This document shows positions 8,641 through 18,848 of a DNA stretch of 55,265 bases, piece after piece; position 1 is the stretch's first letter, and each line of letters opens with the position of its first letter. Source of the DNA: Poseidonibacter lekithochrous (lineage in GTDB: Bacteria; Campylobacterota; Campylobacteria; Campylobacterales; Arcobacteraceae); the NCBI RefSeq assembly GCF_018861145.1, contig NZ_JAHKQT010000028.1:1-55265 (forward strand), in the 5' to 3' direction. The notes beneath the pieces are model-generated. The model was not told where the DNA came from. It ran no database searches and saw nothing but the letters and a program-made list of their open reading frames with translations. The position numbers were made by a program, and so were the translations under genes.

Positions 8641-9558
8641 ATGAATTATCAAACAATAATCGAAGAAATAGAAAAAGAAATTCAACCTTATTTTTCACAA
8701 GGTAAAGTTGCAGATTATATTCCAGCACTTGCTAAAGTAGATCCCAATCAATTTATTATGTCGATTCGTTTATTTGATGGAACTTCTTTTGGAGTTGGAG
8801 ATGTAAACCATAAATTTTCAATTCAAAGTATTTCAAAAGTTTTTACTTTTTCTCTTGCTTTAGAACAATATGGAAGAAATCTTTACAAAAGAGTAGGACA
8901 TGAACCTTCTGGTGACCCTTTTAACTCTTTAGTTCAACTTGAATATGAAAATGGTATTCCAAGAAATCCATTTATAAATGCAGGTGCAATAGTAACTACA
9001 GATACCCTAGTTTCAATTCATAAAAAATATACTTTTGAATATATCTTAGATTTTATAAAAAAAGTTGCAAATGATGAAACTATCACTTATGATAAAGATA
9101 CTTATACATCAGAACTAGAACATGGATTTAAAAATTTTGCATTAATAAATATGATAAAAAGCTATGATAATATTCATAATAAAATTGATACTGTTATAAA
9201 TACATATTTTAAACAATGCTCTATTATGATGAGTACTTCTCAACTTGCGCAATCAATGCAATATATAGCAAACCATGGTATTGACCCTCTTACAAATAAA
9301 AGAATAACAAGTATATCAAAAGCAAAAAGAACAAGTTCTTTAATGTTAACTTGTGGTCACTATGATGCTTCAGGTGATTTTGCATATAAAGTTGGACTTC
9401 CTGGAAAAAGTGGTGTTGGAGGTGGAATTGTAGCTATTGTTCCTCAAAAAATGGCAATTTGCGTATATTCACCTGAGTTAAATGCGCAAGGAAATTCTTT
9501 AGTAGGTACAAAAGCTTTAGAATTATTCACAAGTAAAACTGGCTTATCAATTTTTTAA
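8641..9558 (+). CDS. glsA: Glutaminase
   Basis: This 305-aa protein belongs to the beta-lactamase-fold glutaminase family and hydrolyses glutamine to glutamate and ammonia. The catalytic serine-lysine dyad is S63-x-x-K66 in S-I-Q-S-I-S-K-V-F. Other family motifs are N-P-F-I-N-A-G-A-I, Y-D-A-S-G-D-F-A and the C-terminal G-L-P-G-K-S-G-V-G-G-G-I. The length matches E. coli YbaS/YneH. It is cytoplasmic and appears monocistronic behind its own -10 box. The ribosome site is weak (GAGAA). Confidence 0.96.
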   Translation: MNYQTIIEEIEKEIQPYFSQGKVADYIPALAKVDPNQFIMSIRLFDGTSFGVGDVNHKFSIQSISKVFTFSLALEQYGRNLYKRVGHEPSGDPFNSLVQLEYENGIPRNPFINAGAIVTTDTLVSIHKKYTFEYILDFIKKVANDETITYDKDTYTSELEHGFKNFALINMIKSYDNIHNKIDTVINTYFKQCSIMMSTSQLAQSMQYIANHGIDPLTNKRITSISKAKRTSSLMLTCGHYDASGDFAYKVGLPGKSGVGGGIVAIVPQKMAICVYSPELNAQGNSLVGTKALELFTSKTGLSIF

Positions 9559-9580
9559 CAAATTTTGATAGCTTTTTTAG

Positions 9581-9586
9581 TATAAT
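9581..9586 (+). promoter_or_regulatory. -10 box upstream of the TRIC-like gene
   Basis: TATAAT preceded by a T-rich stretch, 28 bases before the ATG at 9614. AAGG at 9603-9606 is the ribosome site. Confidence 0.55.
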
Positions 9587-9613
9587 CAGAAAAATTATAA
9601 CTAAGGTAAATTA

Positions 9614-10225
9614 ATGACTGCATTAGAAATAGCTGATTTAATAGGAATAATCTGTTTTGCACTAAGTGGATTTTTAATTGCAGTACATTATAAACTTGAC
9701 ATTCTTGGAGTTTTTATCTCAGCATTTTTAACAGCACTTGGTGGTGGAATGACAAGAGATGTCTTAGCTTCAAAAACACCTTATGTATTTACTGACACCC
9801 TTCCTGTAATACTTGTAATAGCAACAGTTATTATATCACTTATATTTAAACTTCATAAAATTGCTGATATAGAGGGTAAAACTGCCTTTATAATCTCTGA
9901 TGCAGTAGGTCTTGTATCTTTTGCAATTACAGGATCATTAGTTGCAATTGAAAATGAATTTAACTTTTTAGGAGTACTCATTTTAGCCTTTATTACAGCA
10001 GTTGGTGGTGGAACAATAAGAGATATATTAATAAATAGAGTACCATCTATTTTAGTATCAGAGTTTTATGCAACAATTGCAATTATAGTTGGTCTTATTA
10101 CTTATGCTTTACATATCTTTGATTTACAAAGTATTCCTGCACTAATAGGTGTATTTATCTTTGGTGTTATTTTGCGATTACTAGCATATTATGAAGGCTG
10201 GAATCTTCCTACTTTATCTAAATAA
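9614..10225 (+). CDS. TRIC/UPF0126-family membrane protein (YicG/YadS type)
   Basis: The 203-aa protein has about seven hydrophobic segments. The family glycine signature occurs twice, once in each three-helix half: A-L-G-G-G-M-T-R-D-V-L near aa 40 and A-V-G-G-G-T-I-R-D-I-L near aa 130. The prokaryotic members are homologues of trimeric intracellular cation channels, and several E. coli members have been linked to amino-acid transport. Whether this one is a cation channel or a glycine transporter cannot be told from sequence. It is preceded by its own promoter. Confidence 0.88.
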   Translation: MTALEIADLIGIICFALSGFLIAVHYKLDILGVFISAFLTALGGGMTRDVLASKTPYVFTDTLPVILVIATVIISLIFKLHKIADIEGKTAFIISDAVGLVSFAITGSLVAIENEFNFLGVLILAFITAVGGGTIRDILINRVPSILVSEFYATIAIIVGLITYALHIFDLQSIPALIGVFIFGVILRLLAYYEGWNLPTLSK

Positions 10226-10302
10226 TAAAATTTATTTTTAGATTAACTTTTCATTTATCTTTTATAGGTACAATCTGCCAATTTAAAAATTTAGGAGAAA
10301 AA

Positions 10303-10755
10303 ATGAAAAAAATATTATTTTCAGTTTTATTATTTGTTGCAACATTTGCAAACGCTTTAAGTATTGGGGATTCTACACCAACATTTGAAATTAAAGATCA
10401 ATTTGAGAAAGCTCAAAAAATTAGTGCTGACGCTAAAACTATTTTAGTTGCTGGGGATAAAGGTACAAGTGAAATATTAAGAGATTATATCTCTGCAAAA
10501 GATAAAGGTTTTTTAGAAGCTAATAAAGCTTATTATGTAGCTGATATCTCAGGAATGCCAAGCTTAATTTCAAAGTTTTTTGCATTACCAAAAATGAAAA
10601 AATATGATTTTTCTATACTTTTAGTTGATGAAGAGCAAACAAAATCATTTTCTAAAAAAGAAGATAATATTACAGTATATTCTATAACAGATGGTAAAGT
10701 ATCTGATGTTAAATATATTAAAACTGCTGAAGAATTAAACTCAGTATTTAATTAA
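10303..10755 (+). CDS. Exported thioredoxin-fold-like protein without redox cysteines
   Basis: This 150-aa protein begins with a clear signal peptide (M-K-K-I-L-F-S-V-L-L-F-V-A-T-F-A-N-A, cleavage about aa 18-19). The mature part opens G-D-S-T-P-T-F-E-I-K-D-Q-F-E-K-A, as in peroxiredoxin or TlpA-like domains. It contains no cysteine, so it cannot be a conventional thiol oxidoreductase. It probably sits in the periplasm. AGGAG lies 6-7 bases before the ATG. The function is unknown. A bidirectional terminator starts directly after the stop. Confidence 0.75.
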   Translation: MKKILFSVLLFVATFANALSIGDSTPTFEIKDQFEKAQKISADAKTILVAGDKGTSEILRDYISAKDKGFLEANKAYYVADISGMPSLISKFFALPKMKKYDFSILLVDEEQTKSFSKKEDNITVYSITDGKVSDVKYIKTAEELNSVFN

Positions 10756-10783
10756 AAATTACTAGCTTAGGCTAGTAATTTTT
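10756..10783. terminator. Bidirectional terminator whose loop holds the purN stop codon
   Basis: An 11-bp perfect stem (10756-10766 with 10771-10781) has loop TTAG and is followed by T's on the plus side and A's before it. The loop bases 10767-10769 are the purN stop codon on the minus strand. It separates the two convergent genes. Confidence 0.8.
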
Positions 10784-11345
10784 CAAAAGCCTCTACAATT
10801 GCTAATGATTCTAAATCTTTTATTCTACTTTCTAAAGAATCCACTGTTTCATCATCTAAAAGTTCAAGTTCTTTTTTCAAAATAATTCTACCATCATCAT
10901 ATTTTTCATTTACAAAATGAATAGTTACCCCTGATTTTTTTTCATTATTTTTTATAATAGCTTCATGTACAAATCTTCCATACATTCCTTTTCCTCCATA
11001 CTTAGAAGGAAGTAATGCAGGATGAGTATTTATAATCTTTTCTTCAAATGAAGATATTAATTTTGAACCTATTATTTTCATATATCCTGAACAAAAAATA
11101 TAATCACAATTAAACTCTTTAAATAGTTCTGCAATCTTCTCATCTAAATCTTCATTTGGATACTTCTTAGCATTAATTATAAAGTTAGGTATTTGCATTT
11201 GCTCTGCTCTTTTTAAAGCATTTGCATTTGTGTTATTAGATACAACTACATTCACTTGTGCATTAAGTATACCTTCATCACAAGCTTTCTTTATAGTTTG
11301 GAAGCCACTTCCATTATATGAAGCTAAAATACCTATTCTTTTCAT
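10767..11345 (-). CDS. purN: Phosphoribosylglycinamide formyltransferase
   Basis: PurN (192 aa) transfers a formyl group from 10-formyl-THF to GAR in purine synthesis. The catalytic signature is present: I-N-T-H-P-A-L-L-P-S for the Asn/His pair, and Y-D-D-G-R-I-I with the catalytic Asp. An F-C-S-G-Y-M-K-I segment precedes them. Length is normal. It is the last gene of a minus-strand run ruvC-EamA-purN, 34 bases after the EamA stop. Its stop codon lies inside a terminator loop. Confidence 0.94.
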   Translation of the reverse strand: MKRIGILASYNGSGFQTIKKACDEGILNAQVNVVVSNNTNANALKRAEQMQIPNFIINAKKYPNEDLDEKIAELFKEFNCDYIFCSGYMKIIGSKLISSFEEKIINTHPALLPSKYGGKGMYGRFVHEAIIKNNEKKSGVTIHFVNEKYDDGRIILKKELELLDDETVDSLESRIKDLESLAIVEAFEKLLA

Positions 11346-11379
11346 TTATTGTCCTATTGTTATATAAATCGAATTATAA

Positions 11380-12258
11380 CTAAGCTTTTCTTTTATTAAT
11401 TAAAAATACACCAATAAAAATAAAAGCCGTTGCAATAAAGTCAAGTAACTTTATATTTTCTCCAACAATAAAAAAACCAATAAAAAGTGCAACAACTGGA
11501 GGAATATAAGTAATAGAAGAAGCTTTTAAAGCTCCCAATTTTTCTATTAAATAATAGTAGCCAATAAAAGCGACACCTGTCCCTAATAATCCTAATCCTA
11601 AGACCATACCAATTGCACTATGAAAATCATTCCAGATATAATTAATACCTTCTAAATCTGTTATTAACAATAAAATTATAAGAGCAAAGCCTAGTTGATA
11701 AGTAACTAATGCCGCTGCTTTTATTTTTAAAGGAGTTATAAATTTTTTTGCATAAATAAAAGAAGCACCTACACTTAAAGAACCTATTACAATAGCTAGG
11801 ATTCCTTCAAGATTACTTCCTTCTATATCTTCATTTATAACACCACTAATTAATATAATTCCTATAAACCCAACTATTACGCCAATGCTTGCTAGTTTAG
11901 TTATCTTCTCTTCTTTTAAAAAAATACTTGCAACTAAAAATGAAAATAATGGGACAGAACCACTTAAAGCTCCTGCAATTCCAGATAAAAGTAAAGAAGA
12001 ACCTTTTACAAAACCATAATAATAAATTACAGCAGCAAATAAGGACATTATAAAAAAATGAAATGAATATTTTAAATGTTCTAGTTTTATAGTATTTTTA
12101 TATATTGCATACAAAAATACAGGAATAAATCCGAATAAAACTCTATAAAATACAACTTGCATAGGATCTATATAAACAGCAGCCATTTTCATATAAATAA
12201 AGTTACTACCCCAAATAATTCCTAATATAGCAAATAAAGTGACTAGAAATAAGTTCAC
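11380..12258 (-). CDS. EamA (DMT superfamily) transporter
   Basis: The 292-aa protein has about ten membrane segments in two EamA halves (W-G-S-N-F-I-Y-M-K-M near the N-terminus; K-A-S-S-I-T-Y-I-P-P-V-V-A in the second half). It starts with GTG, whose first base is the last base of the ruvC TAG stop, so translation is probably coupled to ruvC. The substrate is unknown. It lies between ruvC and purN with no functional link visible. Confidence 0.85.
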   Translation of the reverse strand: MNLFLVTLFAILGIIWGSNFIYMKMAAVYIDPMQVVFYRVLFGFIPVFLYAIYKNTIKLEHLKYSFHFFIMSLFAAVIYYYGFVKGSSLLLSGIAGALSGSVPLFSFLVASIFLKEEKITKLASIGVIVGFIGIILISGVINEDIEGSNLEGILAIVIGSLSVGASFIYAKKFITPLKIKAAALVTYQLGFALIILLLITDLEGINYIWNDFHSAIGMVLGLGLLGTGVAFIGYYYLIEKLGALKASSITYIPPVVALFIGFFIVGENIKLLDFIATAFIFIGVFLINKRKA

Positions 12259-12725
12259 TATTTTATTCTTTGTGAGTGAGTAATTGCAATTGCAATTGCA
12301 TCTGTTATATCTAAAGGTTTTATCTCTTTTTTTATTCCAAGAAGTTTTTTTACCATAAAAGCAACTTGCGTCTTATCAGCTTTTCCATTTCCTGTAACTG
12401 CTCTTTTAACTTGCAGTGGAGTATATTCTGCAAAATTTCCAAATTCTTGTAAAATCTTAAGAGAAATAGCACCTCTAAATTGTGCTAATTTTATTACTGT
12501 TTTTGGATTAAATGCATAAAACATATCTTCAATTGAAACTTCATCTATTGTATGATTCTTAAAAATCATATCAAAACCTTCAGTCATCTCCATAATTTGC
12601 TCTTGCAAAATTGTTGCTTTTATTTTTATTAAACCTGCTTCAATAAGCTTAATACTACCCCTATTTTTCTCTATTATTGCGTACCCACAGTTTCTTGTAC
12701 CTGGGTCAATTCCTAGTATTTTCAC
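12258..12725 (-). CDS. ruvC: Holliday junction resolvase RuvC
   Basis: RuvC (155 aa) is the endonuclease that resolves Holliday junctions made by RuvAB. The RNase H-fold acidic residues are visible in [10 protein letters not shown] (D7), S-I-E-D-M-F and the C-terminal D-I-T-D-A-I-A-I-A. The gene starts with GTG and ends in a one-base overlap with the EamA gene. It reads away from the origin, and its start codon lies at the edge of the DnaA-box region. Confidence 0.95.
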   Translation of the reverse strand: MKILGIDPGTRNCGYAIIEKNRGSIKLIEAGLIKIKATILQEQIMEMTEGFDMIFKNHTIDEVSIEDMFYAFNPKTVIKLAQFRGAISLKILQEFGNFAEYTPLQVKRAVTGNGKADKTQVAFMVKKLLGIKKEIKPLDITDAIAIAITHSQRIK

Positions 12726-13007
12726 TTATTTACTCTTTTTATTCATTTTTTTATTCACTTGTTCTTAAGCCCGTATAATGGTATTATTTACATAAATTTT
12801 CACTTAATCAACATGAGTTATTCACGAGTTATTCACTATGTGTACAACATTTAATTAGTCTAAAAATCTGTAAAGTTTGTAAAATATACAATTAAGATCT
12901 TTTTTGTCTTTTTTGAACTAATAAAGTTACTAAAATTGTAATTTAATAAGTTTTATTAAAAATTGGATATAATAATTACTATTTATAAATAAAAGAGTTA
13001 ATACTAA
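12726..13007. other. Replication origin region upstream of dnaA (oriC1)
   Basis: The 282-base gap between ruvC and dnaA has DnaA-box-like sites with the TTCAC core: TTATTCACT at 12751-12759, TTTTCAC with core 12799-12803, TTATTCACG at 12818-12826 and TTATTCACT at 12829-12837. The last two are exactly 11 bases apart. A TTGTACACA site lies on the minus strand at 12839-12847. To the right, 12850-13000 is extremely AT-rich and suits an unwinding element. Two -10 boxes are present: GTATAAT (12774-12779) and TATAAT (12968-12973), the latter likely driving dnaA. The origin role is inferred from box clustering and dnaA adjacency. Confidence 0.8.
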
Positions 13008-14324
13008 ATGACACACAAAGAGTTTTTATCAATTATTCAAAAAGAAGCTAGTTCTGCTGATTACAACAGATACTTAAAGCAACTTGTATATAAAAAAATA
13101 TCATCTGACGATAATATTGCAATTTTTGAAGTTGCTAATAAATATATCGCCTCATGGATTAAAAGTAAATACACAGATGTAATTCAACATTGTTTTGAAA
13201 TATATGATGGGACAAAACCAACAATTGAAATAAAAATTGCAGGTGAAAAAAAGTCAAAAAAAGAGATTATCAAAGAACGGATTGAAAATAAAACTGCTGA
13301 AAGTACAATATTAAATCCATCATATACATTTGATTCATTTATTGTAGGTTCATCAAACCAAATGGCCTATAATGCGTCATTAGCTGTATCAAATAAACCT
13401 GGAATTCAATACAATCCATTGTTTATTTATGGTGGAACTGGTCTGGGGAAAACGCATTTACTTCAAGCAGTTGGAAATGCCGCAATTGAAAAAGGTCAAA
13501 CTGTAATTTATGTAACAATTGAGCAGTTTATGAATGATTTTACCTTCTCAATTAAAAATAAAAATATGGAACACTTTAGGTCTAAATACCGACAATGTGA
13601 TGTTTTATTAATCGATGATATTCAATTTTTATCGGGAAAAGAACAAACTCAAGAAGAGTTTTTCCATACTTTTAATGAATTACACAATGCAAAAAAACAA
13701 ATAGTTATGACTTCAGATAGACTACCGTCTCAAATTGCAGGATTAGTAGATAGATTAAAATCAAGGTTTGAATGGGGCTTAACAGCTGATATTCAATTAC
13801 CTGGACTTGAAACTAAAATTGCAATTATTGAAAAGAAGTCTGAATTAAACGGTATTTCATTAAGTAGAGAAATTATTAACTTTATTGCAACAAATTTAGA
13901 TAACTCAATTAGAGAAATCGAAGGTGTTTTAATTAGGATTAATGCGTCTGCATCGCTTTTAAACCAAGAAATTAATCTTGAAATGGTTCAAGGTTTATTA
14001 AAAGATCAAATAAAAGAAACAAAAGAAAATATTAAACTCCCTGATGTAATAAACATCGTTGCAAGTGAGCTTAATATAAAACCTAGTGATATTAAATCTA
14101 AGAAAAGAACAGCAACGGTAGCAAATGCTAGAAGAGTTGTTATATATCTTGCACGTGAGCTTACACATAACTCAATGCCAGATATTGCAAAGTTCGTTGG
14201 AATGAAAGATCACAGTTCAATTTCTCATAATATTAAAAAAGCAAATGAGTTAATTGAAAAAGACGAAAACTTTAAGTTAATTATTGAAAATTTAAAGAAT
14301 AAAATCATAAATAAGGAGTGGTAA
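13008..14324 (+). CDS. dnaA: Chromosomal replication initiator DnaA
   Basis: DnaA (438 aa) has all four domains: an N-terminal DnaB-interaction domain, a short linker (about aa 75-105), and an AAA+ ATPase with Walker A G-G-T-G-L-G-K-T at aa 142-149 and Walker B V-L-L-I-D-D-I-Q. The C-terminal DNA-binding domain ends with the signature K-D-H-S-S-I-S-H-N-I. It opens the origin and loads the helicase. DnaA boxes lie both upstream and downstream of the gene. It is followed by dnaN and gyrB on the same strand. Confidence 0.98.
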   Translation: MTHKEFLSIIQKEASSADYNRYLKQLVYKKISSDDNIAIFEVANKYIASWIKSKYTDVIQHCFEIYDGTKPTIEIKIAGEKKSKKEIIKERIENKTAESTILNPSYTFDSFIVGSSNQMAYNASLAVSNKPGIQYNPLFIYGGTGLGKTHLLQAVGNAAIEKGQTVIYVTIEQFMNDFTFSIKNKNMEHFRSKYRQCDVLLIDDIQFLSGKEQTQEEFFHTFNELHNAKKQIVMTSDRLPSQIAGLVDRLKSRFEWGLTADIQLPGLETKIAIIEKKSELNGISLSREIINFIATNLDNSIREIEGVLIRINASASLLNQEINLEMVQGLLKDQIKETKENIKLPDVINIVASELNIKPSDIKSKKRTATVANARRVVIYLARELTHNSMPDIAKFVGMKDHSSISHNIKKANELIEKDENFKLIIENLKNKIINKEW

Positions 14325-14492
14325 AAGTAACAAGCTTGAAAAAGTTTAAAGAGATTGTGTGAAAAGGTGTGAATATTTCATTTCGTTTAGTCACATGAAA
14401 GAGTTTCGACTCAATCGTTTACGAAGATGTGTTTTCATCTTTTCACATGCTCTACTACTACCACTACTTTAAATAAAAAAATAGGAGATAAA
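14325..14492. other. dnaA-dnaN intergenic DnaA-box cluster (candidate oriC2)
   Basis: This gap carries more TTCAC-core sites. Two are on the minus strand, 10 bases apart (GTGAA at 14359-14363 and 14369-14373, each inside GTGTGAA), and one is on the plus strand (TTTTCACAT at 14440-14448). CACATG/CATGTG-like sequences lie between them. Helicobacter pylori is known to have a bipartite origin with boxes on both sides of dnaA, and the layout here matches that. A start at ATG 14427 for dnaN would run through these boxes and is rejected. Confidence 0.6.
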
Positions 14493-15563
14493 ATGAGGTT
14501 TGTAATTACAAAAAATATCATTGAAAATGTAATATCATCAATGCAACCTTTTTTAGAGAAAAAAGATGCTAGTTCTATTACATCACATATATATCTAGAA
14601 ACTACAAATGGAAAATTAATTTTAAAAGCAACAGATTATGAAATTGGTTTAGAATCACATATTGAAAATATATCTGATAGCGTAGATGGAAAAGCTACAA
14701 CAAATGGTTCTAATTTATTAGGTATTATTAAAAGATTAAAAAATGAAGATATTATATTCGAAGTAGTTGCTAATAATATAATTATCAAACAAAATAAATC
14801 TACTTTTAAATTACCAATGTATGATGCTAATGAATATCCATCATTAACTAAATCTGATAATTTAAAAAACTTAGATATTTCAACATTAAATTTTATTAAT
14901 TCAGTAAGAAAAATTACACCTGCTATTGATAATAACAATCCTAAATTTGAATTAAATGGTGCATTAATAGATATAAAAAATTCTAAAATAAATTTTGTTT
15001 CAACAGATACTAGAAGATTAGCAATTTCACATTTACAAAATATTAACAATGAAGAATCTCAATTTATTATTCCTAAAAAAGCAATAATAGAAATACAAAA
15101 ACTTTTTTTAGATGAAGCAAGTATAAACTATGATGAAACAAATCTTGTAATATCGAATGATAAAATGACTTTCTTTACAAAATTAATCAATGGTAAATAT
15201 CCAGATTATGAAAGAATTATTCCACAAAATTTAAAATACAATTTATCTTTACCAAAAAATATATTAATAGAATCAATTAAACTTGTAACTTCACTATTCT
15301 CAAATATTAAAGTTACATTTAATTCTACAGGAATAGTTTTTGAATCTTTAGATGAAGATACAGAATCTAAAACTCAAATTGATATGGATTTAAATATAGA
15401 TAAAGAGTTTTACTTAGCAGTAAATGCAAAATACTTATTAGATTTTTTAAGTATGACAAACAATGAAAAAATAACAGTAGGTTTTAACGAATCAAACTTA
15501 CCATTTTATTTAGAAGATGAAAAATTTTATACAATTGTAATGCCAATTGTTTTAGAAAAATAG
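14493..15563 (+). CDS. dnaN: DNA polymerase III beta sliding clamp
   Basis: This beta clamp is about 356 aa, with the three-domain repeat architecture: N-terminal M-R-F-V-I-T-K-N-I-I, an S-T-D-T-R-R-L-A-I central motif, and C-terminal M-P-I-V-L. It encircles DNA and tethers polymerase III. I chose ATG 14493 because AGGAG at 14483-14487 is well placed and the protein then begins like other clamps. The in-frame ATG at 14427 would add 22 unconserved residues encoded by the DnaA-box region. It precedes gyrB by 15 bases. Confidence 0.95.
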   Translation: MRFVITKNIIENVISSMQPFLEKKDASSITSHIYLETTNGKLILKATDYEIGLESHIENISDSVDGKATTNGSNLLGIIKRLKNEDIIFEVVANNIIIKQNKSTFKLPMYDANEYPSLTKSDNLKNLDISTLNFINSVRKITPAIDNNNPKFELNGALIDIKNSKINFVSTDTRRLAISHLQNINNEESQFIIPKKAIIEIQKLFLDEASINYDETNLVISNDKMTFFTKLINGKYPDYERIIPQNLKYNLSLPKNILIESIKLVTSLFSNIKVTFNSTGIVFESLDEDTESKTQIDMDLNIDKEFYLAVNAKYLLDFLSMTNNEKITVGFNESNLPFYLEDEKFYTIVMPIVLEK

Positions 15564-17894
<2,331 letters not shown>

Positions 17895-17897
17895 AAC

Positions 17898-17926
17898 TTT
17901 TTAGAGACTTTTTTAGTCTCTAAAAA
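17898..17926. terminator. Perfect 12-bp hairpin after gyrB
   Basis: 17898-17909 (TTTTTAGAGACT) pairs perfectly with 17915-17926 around a T5 loop, starting 4 bases after the gyrB stop. No U-tract follows the right arm on the plus strand, so termination may be partial. The next gene starts 38 bases further on. Confidence 0.55.
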
Positions 17927-17963
17927 CTTCTTTACTAAACTAATTATTAGGATATCTTCTAGC

Positions 17964-18848
17964 ATGAACTTTAAAATACTAATACTTCTTTTTTTACCAT
18001 TAATTATGTATTCAAATGGAAAAACAAAAAATATTGATGTTGCATACTATCATGATGAAGATATTATATCTAATTATAAAAATTCGAAAAGTGCTTTAGA
18101 TATTTGGATAAATGATTTTGTTAAAAATATTAATAATAATATTAATTTAGTACCATATAATAATAAACAAGATTTTATTGATGATTACAATAATGGTAAA
18201 CTAGATATTATTTCTTTAGTTGCTTATTCTTATTTATATAATAAAGAAAAAATTGATGAAAATACTATTGATTATTGGCAATTAGGTAAAAGTAAAAATA
18301 AGTCATTAGAGAAAATGTATTTGATTGTTAATAAAAATAGTAATATTAATAATATTTTAGATCTAAAAAATAAAAAAATTGCTATTGACAAAGAAAATAA
18401 GTTTGGAAAATTCTTCTTTGAAAAAATTTATTTAGAAAATAGTAAAAAAAATATTGATGATATAATGTCAAAAATAAATTTTAATAATAAAAACTCCTTA
18501 TTATTACAAGTTTACTTTAATAAATATGATGCAGCTGTAATAACTTCAAATGAATACGATATTATGCTTGAGTTAAATCCCGCAATAAATAAAAAAATAA
18601 ATATTTTAGAAACAAGCCCCGAAATTTTCCCAAATTTACTTATATTTTTTAATAAAAAAAATACATCAGATAATATGAAAGTATTTAAAAAATCTATAAG
18701 TAGTTTTTTTATTAATGAAGATAATCATGAACTTTTTGATATCTTAAAAGTTAAAGAAATTAGTCGTATTGAAAAAAGTGATTTAGATAAGTTATATGAT
18801 TATTACCAAGGATATAGAAAACTAAAAAGCAAGTATAAGAAAGAATGA
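17964..18848 (+). CDS. PhnD-like periplasmic binding protein, partner of the adjacent kinase
   Basis: The 294-aa protein has a short N-terminal signal sequence (M-N-F-K-I-L-I-L-L-F-L-P-L-I-M-Y-S-N). A phosphate/phosphonate-type (PhnD-like) binding fold follows, with D-V-A-Y-Y-H near the start, D-I-I-S-L-V-A-Y-S-Y mid-way and L-D-L-K-N-K-K-I-A-I as in two-lobed binding proteins. No ABC permease or ATPase is nearby. Its stop codon overlaps the start of a histidine kinase (ATGA), so it probably acts as the ligand-sensing subunit of that kinase. The ligand is unknown, and many PhnD-like proteins do not bind phosphonates. Asparagine- and lysine-rich composition reflects the AT bias. Confidence 0.75.
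   Translation: MNFKILILLFLPLIMYSNGKTKNIDVAYYHDEDIISNYKNSKSALDIWINDFVKNINNNINLVPYNNKQDFIDDYNNGKLDIISLVAYSYLYNKEKIDENTIDYWQLGKSKNKSLEKMYLIVNKNSNINNILDLKNKKIAIDKENKFGKFFFEKIYLENSKKNIDDIMSKINFNNKNSLLLQVYFNKYDAAVITSNEYDIMLELNPAINKKINILETSPEIFPNLLIFFNKKNTSDNMKVFKKSISSFFINEDNHELFDILKVKEISRIEKSDLDKLYDYYQGYRKLKSKYKKE

Noticed and set aside
14427-14492. Upstream start for dnaN
   Set aside because: The extra 22 residues are encoded by the DnaA-box region. The ATG at 14493 has a good AGGAG and gives the normal clamp N-terminus.
14636-15049. Minus-strand frame inside dnaN
   Set aside because: Antisense shadow of the beta clamp. Its leucine- and serine-rich translation is what the complement of AT-rich coding sequence produces.
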